The notes beneath the pieces are model-generated. The model was given only the letters and a program-made list of their open reading frames with translations. It was not told the origin of the DNA and did not search any database. Shown here piece by piece: positions 6,824 through 11,869 of a stretch of DNA of 11,869 nt (position 1 is its first letter; each line of letters opens with the position of its first letter). Origin of the DNA: CAZGTQ01 sp964528575. Lineage in GTDB: Bacteria > Planctomycetota > UBA1135 > GCA-002686595. The stretch lies in assembly GCA_964528575.1 (NCBI GenBank), contig CAZGTQ010000276.1:1-11869 (forward strand). The letters run 5' to 3'. A program made the position numbers and the translations under genes.

Positions 6824-7647
6824 CACGCGCTCCCGTTCCCCGCCGCCGCGACAGGCAAGTCGAGCGCGTCCGCCGGGAGCCGCCGGTACGGCTCGAGCAG
6901 CGCGGCGACGTCGACGTCTTGCGCGCCGTCGCTCGGCGGCCGGTGCAGCCACTCCTCGAGCCGCACGAGCAGCGGCCCGGCCTCCTCGTGCCGCTTCAAC
7001 GTGCGCAGCGCCGACGCGGCGTCGCTCTGCGCCAGCCCGAGCCGGCGCCGCCAGAGCGCGATGAGCGCGAGCTCGAGCTCCGCGCGCCGCTCGGCCGGCA
7101 GCTCGCCCTTCAGCGCGTCCTCGACCAGCGGCCGCAACCGCTCGGCGAGCGACCGCTCGCGCCGGGGCACCGCGACCGCCGCGAGGCGACGGCGGCGGCC
7201 GACGAGGACGATCGCGACGAGCCCGGCGGCCCACGCGACCCCGAGCACGGTCGCGGTCGTCGCGTAGCCGCCGGGGTCGGGCAGCTCGGCGGCCGCGAGC
7301 CGATTCGGCTGCACCTGCCCGGCCGGGAGCACCGAGCGCACCTCGATCGGGAGCGCGGGGAGGTCGTCGGCGGACGAGCCGTCGACGCGGCGCAGGAAGT
7401 CCGCGAGGTCGTACGTCCCGGGGTCGAGCCCGTACCAGACGAGGTCGTAGCGGTGCGCGTCGCCGTGCGGGCGCACGTCCGCGATGCGCACGACGACGGG
7501 CGTCGTCACGTCGGACGGCGCGGCTTCCAGCTCGCTGCCCGGCAGCACGACGTCGCGCATCCGGCTCGCGACGCCGACGGGCGCGGAGCTCGGGTCCTGG
7601 GCCGCGAGCGCGAGGACGGCGACGGCGGCGAGGAGCGACGACTTCAT
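6823..7647 (-). CDS. Single-pass membrane protein of the Bat operon (DUF4381-like position)
   Basis: This 274-residue protein starts with a signal peptide (1 to ~16, MKSSLLAAVAVLALAAQ). A ~110-residue periplasmic part with beta-strand character follows, then one membrane helix (~131-150) capped by GRRRR, then a ~120-residue helical cytoplasmic domain (166-260). The layout matches the small membrane proteins (DUF4381 type) that lie between the DUF58 and BatA genes in many Bat operons; I assign it by position and architecture, not by a recognised motif. It could carry a periplasmic signal to, or anchor, the MoxR/DUF58 pair. Both ends show one-base TGATG overlaps with neighbours, indicating translational coupling. 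The ATG at 7645-7647 is preferred because it gives a clean signal peptide; longer upstream readings in this frame are antisense-type Arg-rich sequence. Confidence 0.85.
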   Translation of the reverse strand: MKSSLLAAVAVLALAAQDPSSAPVGVASRMRDVVLPGSELEAAPSDVTTPVVVRIADVRPHGDAHRYDLVWYGLDPGTYDLADFLRRVDGSSADDLPALPIEVRSVLPAGQVQPNRLAAAELPDPGGYATTATVLGVAWAAGLVAIVLVGRRRRLAAVAVPRRERSLAERLRPLVEDALKGELPAERRAELELALIALWRRRLGLAQSDAASALRTLKRHEEAGPLLVRLEEWLHRPPSDGAQDVDVAALLEPYRRLPADALDLPVAAAGNGSA

Positions 7648-8507
7648 CAGCGCGCCTGACGGCCGAGCAGGCCGCGGGACTCGAAGAAGTGGCGCAGCGC
7701 GGGGACGTAGGGACGGTCGGTGCGGATCAGGAGGTGGTCGATGCCGCTCCGGCGCAGCTTGCGCTCGATCTCCTCCTGGTCGACGTGGCTGCGGCGGCCG
7801 TGCGTCCAGAACTCGCGGCCGGTCTCCGCCTCGCGCGCGCGCACGAAACCGGCGCCGCGCAAGCCGAGCTCGGCGGGATCGCGCAATTGGAGCACGGCGC
7901 AGTCGTGCAACTGCGCGAGGCGCTCGAGCGCGGGCAGCGCGGCTGCGTCGTGCAGATCGGACAGGACGACGAACAGCACGCGGTGGGACAGGCTCGGCGT
8001 CAGCTCGCCGATGCGCTTGCCGAGCAGCGTCGGCTCGTCGTAGCGGAAGCGGCGCAGCCGCAGGAGCCACTGCATGATCTGCGTCTTCGACAGGCTCGGC
8101 TGCACGCGCAGGCCGCGGCTCCCGACACCGACGACGCCGACGGGGCTGACGCGGTCGAGCGCGGCGAACGCGATGCCGCCCGCGACGTGGAGCGCCGTCG
8201 CGTACTTGCTGACGCGCGTCGAGGAGATCGCCATCGACGCGGACGTGTCGATGAGCAGCCAGAGCGGCATGCTCTTGGGCGACTCGTATTGCTTGACGTA
8301 GTAGCGGCCGGTGCGGGCGGTGACGCGCCAGTCGATCGCGCGCACGGGGTCGCCCGCGACGTAGGGCCGCGACTGCACGTATTCGATGCCGGCGCCGAGG
8401 AACGGCGAGCGGTCGGTGCCGTAGCTCAGGCTGTCGGCGAGCCGCCGCACGACGATGCGGAACTGGCGCGCGTCGAGGACGTCGAGACTGTCGACGAAGC
8501 CTTCCAT
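7647..8507 (-). CDS. DUF58 domain-containing protein (VWA-like)
   Basis: This 286-residue protein carries the diagnostic DUF58 stretch at ~38-67, with GIEYVQSRPYVAGD followed by RAIDWRVTAR. It also has a VWA-like nucleotide-fold segment, with LLIDTSASM (84-92) as the degenerate MIDAS and VVLSDLHD (180-187) as the following strand. There is no signal peptide or membrane helix, so this is the short soluble type, unlike DUF58 proteins with two N-terminal membrane segments. In Bat operons this protein almost always follows MoxR and is thought to be one of its partners. The ATG at 8505-8507 begins MEGFVDSLDVLDARQF, a normal family N-terminus. It lacks a good ribosome binding site and probably relies on coupling to the MoxR stop seven bases upstream. 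It overlaps the next gene by one base (TGATG). Confidence 0.95.
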   Translation of the reverse strand: MEGFVDSLDVLDARQFRIVVRRLADSLSYGTDRSPFLGAGIEYVQSRPYVAGDPVRAIDWRVTARTGRYYVKQYESPKSMPLWLLIDTSASMAISSTRVSKYATALHVAGGIAFAALDRVSPVGVVGVGSRGLRVQPSLSKTQIMQWLLRLRRFRYDEPTLLGKRIGELTPSLSHRVLFVVLSDLHDAAALPALERLAQLHDCAVLQLRDPAELGLRGAGFVRAREAETGREFWTHGRRSHVDQEEIERKLRRSGIDHLLIRTDRPYVPALRHFFESRGLLGRQAR

Positions 8508-8514
8508 CCGCGGC

Positions 8515-9576
8515 TCATGCGTGGGCAGGCGCGGCCGCGGCGCGGGGAGCGGCTCCGTTCGTCGCGGCGGCCGGCGTCGAGCCCATCTGTGCGAGCATCT
8601 CCTGCAGCACGCCGGCGGACGTGCGCCCTTCCGCGAGCGCCTCGTACTCGAGGCGCATGCGGTGCAAGATCACGTCCTCGGCGAGCGCGAACATGTCCTC
8701 GGGCACGACGTAGCTGCGACCATGGATCAGCGCGCGGGCGCGCGACGCCTTGATCAGCGAGATGCCGGCGCGCGGGCTCGCGCCGAGCTCGACCGCGGGG
8801 TGGCTGCGCGTGCGCCCGACGAGCTCGACGACGTGCTCGAGGAACGTCTCGCTCACGTGCACCTGGTGCACCGCCTCCATGACGGCGACGATCTCCTCGC
8901 TCGAGCCGACGGGCTCGTGCGAGACGACGTCGAACTCGGTCTGGACGAGGGCGCCCTTGTCCGCGCGCTGGATGCCGAGCAGCGAGTTGCGCCGCAGCAG
9001 CTCGCGCTCCTCGTCCGGCGTCGGGTAGCCGAGCCGGTGCAGCAGCATGAAGCGGTCGAGCTGCGCCTCAGGCAGCTCGAACGTGCCCGCCTGCTCGACC
9101 GGGTTCTGCGTCGCGATGACGAGGAACGGCGCGGGCAACGTGAACGTCTTGTTGGCGATCGTCACCTTGCGCTCCTGCATCGCCTCGAGGAGCGCGCTCT
9201 GCACGCGCGGCGCGGCGCGGTTGATCTCGTCGGCGAGCAGCAGGTTCGTGAAGATCGGCCCCTGGATCGTGCGGAACTCGTTCGTCCGCTGGTCGAGCAC
9301 CTCGGAGCCGACGATGTCCGACGGCAAGAGGTCGATCGTGAACTGGATGCGCGCGAACTCGAGGTCGAGCGCGCGCGACAGGCACGACGCGAGCAGCGTC
9401 TTCGCGACGCCCGGCACGCCTTGCAGCAGGATGTGTCCGCCGGTGAACAGGGACGTCAGGAGCCGCTCGACGACGACGTCCTGTCCCACGACGACGGTCC
9501 CGATGCGCTCGCGCACCGCTCCGATGAACGCGGCGGTCCGCTCGAAGTCGGGCTTGCCGCGGCTCGCGCTCGCCAT
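8515..9576 (-). CDS. MoxR family AAA+ ATPase
   Basis: This 353-residue cytosolic ATPase has all the hallmarks of the MoxR family (AAA_3 domain plus C-terminal lid). Visible motifs are Walker A GVPGVAKT (53-60), Walker B LLLADEINR (112-120), sensor 1 in ATQNP (155-159), the MoxR signature GTFELPEAQLDRF (164-176) with its conserved arginine, and sensor 2 in SPRA (267-270). The last ~20 residues are an Ala/Pro/Thr-rich tail probably outside the fold. MoxR proteins act as chaperone-like remodellers of partners with VWA domains, and four such candidates follow in the same operon. It is the first gene of the operon, has a strong ribosome binding site, and ends seven bases before the DUF58 gene. Length and motifs are normal for the family. 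Confidence 0.98.
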   Translation of the reverse strand: MASASRGKPDFERTAAFIGAVRERIGTVVVGQDVVVERLLTSLFTGGHILLQGVPGVAKTLLASCLSRALDLEFARIQFTIDLLPSDIVGSEVLDQRTNEFRTIQGPIFTNLLLADEINRAAPRVQSALLEAMQERKVTIANKTFTLPAPFLVIATQNPVEQAGTFELPEAQLDRFMLLHRLGYPTPDEERELLRRNSLLGIQRADKGALVQTEFDVVSHEPVGSSEEIVAVMEAVHQVHVSETFLEHVVELVGRTRSHPAVELGASPRAGISLIKASRARALIHGRSYVVPEDMFALAEDVILHRMRLEYEALAEGRTSAGVLQEMLAQMGSTPAAATNGAAPRAAAAPAHA

Positions 9577-9580
9577 GCAT

Positions 9581-9590
9581 CTCCTCCCCT
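9581..9590 (-). promoter_or_regulatory. Ribosome binding site of the MoxR gene
   Basis: On the minus strand the sequence AGGGGAGGAG precedes the ATG at 9574-9576 by four bases. This purine-rich site is the strongest Shine-Dalgarno sequence in the window and fixes the start. Another ATG at 9578-9580 lies directly against the site and is out of frame. Confidence 0.7.
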
Positions 9591-9597
9591 GCCAGCC

Positions 9598-9720
9598 TTC
9601 GTGCCAGAGCGCCGCTTGCGGCGCGTGTTCGTGCCAGAGCGCCGCATGCGGCGCGTGTTGGTGCCAGAACGCCGCCTGCGGCGCGTGTTCGTGCCAGAGC
9701 GCCGCCTGCGGCGCGTGTGG
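9598..9720. repeat. Four tandem copies of a 30-bp hairpin-forming repeat
   Basis: Four head-to-tail units start at 9601, 9631, 9661 and 9691. Each begins GTGCCAGAGC and continues with a palindromic core GCGCCGCNTGCGGCGC. Units differ at only a few positions: the central base of the core, one G/A change before the core in the third unit, and the last bases. There are no spacers between units. Every unit can fold into a stable GC hairpin in DNA or RNA. The array ends about 25 bases upstream of the MoxR start codon, so it would lie in the 5' leader of the operon mRNA or in its promoter region. Confidence 0.9.
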
Positions 9721-9825
9721 ACGTGGGCGCGGACGTGCGCCCTGGGGAGACGATAGTCGCCTGGACCCGCTCCGGCTTCCCGCCTTTCGCGCGGAATCTG
9801 GCGCGACGACGGCCGGACGGCTCCG

Positions 9826-11364
9826 CTACCCCGCCAGCGCGCGCTTGAGCGGGCCGAGGTACGTCTCGTAGCGCCGCCACTTGCCGCAGGAGCGGGTGTG
9901 GACGGGCTCGCGGACCTGGCGGGTGCTCGCGGTGAAGACCGCGCGGCGCGAGGCGTGGAAGTCGAGGCAGGCGTCGTTCCACTCGAGGCCGACGCCAAGG
10001 ACCAGGCGGCGGATCTGCTTCTGGGGGTCCGAGACGAGCTTCTCGTACCAGACGTCGAGGATCGGCTGGGGCAGCGCGTCGCGCCAGTGGTCCATCAGAC
10101 GGTCGCACGCGGCGTGGGTGCGGCCGAGGTGCTCGAGGTCGTACGCGTAGGGCAGGTTCGAGCGGTCGAAGTTCTGGCAGAACGCCGACACGCTCGCGTC
10201 CATCGGGTCGCGGCGGCAGTGGATGATCCGCGCGTCGGGGAACATCACGCCGACGAGCCCCAGGCGCAGGAAGGTCGCGAGCGCCTTGTCGACCGTGCGC
10301 ATGCCGGCGGCGTCGGTCGGCAGGCCGTCGAGGTAGCGCTGGGCGAGCATGTCGACGTGGCTGCGCTCGAGATCCTCGAGGACCTCGGGAAAACGCTTCG
10401 CGCCCGCGCGGATCGACGTGCAGAGCTTCGCGACGCCGCTGTGCTCGCCGAGCGTGACGACGTTCGGGTGGGCCGCGAGGATCTGCTCGACGAGCGAAGA
10501 GCCGGTGCGCGGCATGCCGACCACGAAGATCGGCGCGGCGCCGCGGCGGCCCCAGCTCATCCTCTGCTCGAAGTAGTCGCGCGACGAGACGCGGGCGATG
10601 CGCGCGATCAGCGCGTCGAACGCGTCGGGGTCCCAGGTGGCGCCGCGCGCGCGGTTCGCCGCCAGGTACGCCTCGAACGCGCGGCCGTAGTCGCCGAGGC
10701 GGTCGCGCAGCATGCCGAGCGCGAAGCACAGGTCCGAGCGCTGCGACTCGGACAGCGGCCCCTCCTCGAGGCGCCGCGCGACGTCGTCGGCCTCGAGCTC
10801 GCCACCGACGCGCACGAAGCCGTAGATCAGCGCCGGGTCGTTCGGCCGGTGCTCGAGAGCGCGCCGGAACCACTCCTGCGACTCGCTCGTGTTGCCCTCG
10901 GTCTCGCTCGCGAGCCCGAGCACGACGAGCGCCTCGGCATCGAGCACGCCCTCGTCGACGAGGGCCTGTGCGCAGTGGCGCGCGCCGGTCGCGTCGCGCA
11001 GCGTGAGCAGAGTGCGCGCGAGCCGCAGCCGCGCCGGCACGTTGTGCGGATCGAGATCGACCGCGATGCGCAGCGACTGCGCCGCCTGCTCGTGCGCGCC
11101 GATCGCCTGGAAGCACGCCCCCATCTCGACGAAGCCGTGCACGCGCGTCGGATCGGCGCTCACCATGCGCTGGAACGCGACGAGAGCCTCCGACATGCGT
11201 CCCTGGGCGTGCATCGCGCGCGCCAGGCACTCGAGCGCGTCCGCGGTCGGCTCGCTCTCGACGAGCTCGCGGGCGACCCGCTCGGCCCCGCCGGCGTCGC
11301 CGGCGTCCAGGAGCGCGCGGGCGTGGGCCAGCCCGTCGGCGTCGTTCGTCGCGTGTCCCGCCAT
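9826..11364 (-). CDS. TPR-repeat sulfotransferase (Sulfotransferase_3-like)
   Basis: This 512-residue protein has two parts. Residues ~10-240 are helical TPR-type repeats with typical A/G/Y/A/P spacing (for example around 45-70, 78-105 and 145-175). Residues ~277-505 form a PAPS-dependent sulfotransferase domain. The 5'-phosphosulfate-binding loop is GMPRTGSS at 283-290, and the 3'-phosphate-binding motif is CRRDPMDASVSAF at 383-395. A late WRRYE motif (496-500) is typical of bacterial TPR-sulfotransferases. I see no signal peptide or membrane helix, so it is cytosolic and would transfer sulfate from PAPS to an unknown acceptor such as a carbohydrate, lipid or tyrosine. The ATG at 11362-11364 is the first start in frame; there is no clear Shine-Dalgarno sequence. 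It stops with TAG, whereas the operon genes and the right-edge gene stop with TGA. It is separated from the next operon by 249 bases and is probably an independent gene. Confidence 0.93.
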   Translation of the reverse strand: MAGHATNDADGLAHARALLDAGDAGGAERVARELVESEPTADALECLARAMHAQGRMSEALVAFQRMVSADPTRVHGFVEMGACFQAIGAHEQAAQSLRIAVDLDPHNVPARLRLARTLLTLRDATGARHCAQALVDEGVLDAEALVVLGLASETEGNTSESQEWFRRALEHRPNDPALIYGFVRVGGELEADDVARRLEEGPLSESQRSDLCFALGMLRDRLGDYGRAFEAYLAANRARGATWDPDAFDALIARIARVSSRDYFEQRMSWGRRGAAPIFVVGMPRTGSSLVEQILAAHPNVVTLGEHSGVAKLCTSIRAGAKRFPEVLEDLERSHVDMLAQRYLDGLPTDAAGMRTVDKALATFLRLGLVGVMFPDARIIHCRRDPMDASVSAFCQNFDRSNLPYAYDLEHLGRTHAACDRLMDHWRDALPQPILDVWYEKLVSDPQKQIRRLVLGVGLEWNDACLDFHASRRAVFTASTRQVREPVHTRSCGKWRRYETYLGPLKRALAG

Positions 11365-11488
11365 GGCGCCGGGGACTATCGACCCGATCGCCCGGGCGCT
11401 GTAGCCGGCGAGCGAGCGAACCGCCCGGCCCGGCCCGGTCGGGCGGGGCGGCGGCCGACCATGTGCGGCACCGGCCGCCGCGCTCCGC
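11365..11488. other. Intergenic spacer with a GC-rich inverted repeat
   Basis: This 124-base gap separates the stop of the secreted-protein gene from the start of the sulfotransferase gene. It contains a perfect inverted repeat with arms CCGCCCG at 11421-11427 and CGGGCGG at 11440-11446. No T-tract follows on the minus strand, so it is at best a weak or Rho-assisted terminator for the upstream gene. A GATAGT hexamer on the minus strand about ten bases before the sulfotransferase ATG resembles a -10 box, but I see no convincing -35 element. The spacer shows no coding signal. Confidence 0.35.
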
Positions 11489-11869
11489 TCAGGGTACGAA
11501 CGTCACGCTGGCCGCGTTGCTGACCGCGACGAGACGCGGGACCGGGCTCGTCTCCAGCGCGAGGGCGACGTGGTCGAGCGTGAGGCCGACCAGGCCGGGG
11601 AACGTGTTCGGTTGGAGCACGAGCCCCGTGTTGCTCGTGCGTCCGAAGCCGTCGAGCAGGCCGGCGAGCTCGGTGAGCGGCGCGACGTTCGGCGCTTGCA
11701 GGCAGTACACCGAATACGAGTCGACGTTCAGCGGCACCGGCAGCCCGTCGAGCAGCGTGCCGGGCGACGTTCCGCTCGTCGTGCCCAGGACGACGTAGAC
11801 GGCCGTCGCCAGCTCGGGCCCGAAGTCCACGCTCAGGGCATGTGCCCCGCCGGCGGACAGCGAGACCGC
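11489..11869 (-). CDS. C-terminal part of a secreted/surface protein, 5' end outside the window
   Basis: The frame is open from the right edge of the window to a TGA at 11489-11491, giving about 126 residues. A GTG at 11828-11830 could be taken as a start, but the 13 codons before it are in frame and read naturally (LSAGGAHALSVDFGPE), so this is most likely the end of a longer protein. The segment has a hydrophobic, beta-strand-rich pattern with a VVLGTTSGTSPGTLLDG stretch, then LPVPLNVDSYS, a middle LLDGFGR turn, and a C-terminal strand ending in ASVTFVP. From memory, this pattern recurs as a C-terminal module on many secreted proteins of marine planctomycetes; I cannot confirm that here. 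It probably folds as an extracytoplasmic beta-sandwich. Its function is unknown, and it does not look linked to the downstream operon. Confidence 0.75.
   Translation of the reverse strand, partial: AVSLSAGGAHALSVDFGPELATAVYVVLGTTSGTSPGTLLDGLPVPLNVDSYSVYCLQAPNVAPLTELAGLLDGFGRTSNTGLVLQPNTFPGLVGLTLDHVALALETSPVPRLVAVSNAASVTFVP

Larger units (their letters stand above)
9577..9825. other. Non-coding leader region of the Bat operon
   Basis: This 249-base gap lies between the sulfotransferase stop and the MoxR start and must hold the operon's promoter unless transcription continues from upstream. Nearly half of it is the 30-bp tandem repeat described separately. A further inverted repeat, GGGCGC/GCGCCC with a six-base loop, lies at 9725-9742 and could form a hairpin in either transcript. 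I cannot identify a convincing sigma-70 promoter; a GACTAT on the minus strand near 9752-9758 is only a weak -10 candidate. Frames that stay open across the repeats give low-complexity Arg- or Cys-rich peptides and are not believable genes. Confidence 0.6.

Noticed and set aside
6824..7234. N-terminal extension of the BatA-like protein in the open frame upstream of 6823
   Set aside because: The extra residues are an antisense-like Arg/Ala-rich shadow of the preceding gene. The ATG at 6821-6823 has a ribosome binding site, a TGATG overlap and the expected membrane-helix N-terminus.
9598..9720. CRISPR array
   Set aside because: The units are directly adjacent with no unique spacers, the repeat count is four, and no cas gene is in the window.
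9740..9770. Promoter for the Bat operon based on a GACTAT hexamer on the minus strand
   Set aside because: No matching -35 element is at the right distance, so it is mentioned only as a weak candidate in the intergenic entry.
9068..11230. Long minus-strand frame overlapping both the sulfotransferase and the MoxR genes and crossing the repeats
   Set aside because: It is an Arg-rich shadow frame. The overlapped genes have intact catalytic motifs in other frames, and the frame stays open through the repeats only because the unit length is a multiple of three.

Overview
The window is a very GC-rich stretch of bacterial chromosome in which every gene I can support lies on the minus strand, so the genes read from right to left. 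A C-terminal secreted-protein domain at the right edge, the sulfotransferase with TPR repeats, the many overlapping stop/start codons and the layout of the MoxR/von Willebrand operon all suggest a member of the Planctomycetota, probably an aquatic lineage. That assignment is inference: the window has no rRNA or other marker gene.

Layout from right to left. (1) 11489-11869 is the 3' end of a gene for a secreted or surface protein; its start lies outside the window. (2) 9826-11364 encodes a cytosolic protein with N-terminal TPR repeats fused to a PAPS-type sulfotransferase domain. (3) 9577-9825 is non-coding and carries four tandem copies of a 30-bp hairpin-forming repeat just upstream of the main operon. 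(4) 93-9576 is one compact operon of the 'Bat' (Bacteroides aerotolerance) type: MoxR AAA+ ATPase, DUF58 protein, a membrane protein in the DUF4381-like position, two membrane-anchored von Willebrand factor A (VWA) proteins (BatA-like and BatB-like), an exported TPR-like protein in the BatC position, and a 1306-residue exported, membrane-anchored protein in the BatD position. (5) 1-92 holds a cluster of palindromic and direct repeats with a possible terminator.

The operon genes probably work together. In this family a MoxR ATPase acts as a chaperone-like remodeller on VWA/MIDAS proteins. The VWA proteins and the large terminal protein would form an envelope assembly linking a cytosolic ATPase to periplasmic TPR and helical domains. 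The substrate is unknown.

The most interesting signal is in the BatC-position gene. Its reading frame meets an in-frame UGA at 4150-4152 and then continues for 40 codons that look fully coding, ending 13 bases before the next start codon. The codon sits in a UxxC arrangement and is followed, 21 bases later, by the loop of a 9-bp hairpin whose tetraloop is GGUC, which fits the bacterial selenocysteine-insertion (SECIS) model. I propose that this is an unannotated selenoprotein with a redox motif inside a Bat operon. A nonsense mutation or a sequencing error are the alternatives. A second oddity is that both stop/start junctions flanking the BatB-like gene carry perfect tandem duplications (14 bp and 17 bp) that each copy a stop codon together with a start codon.
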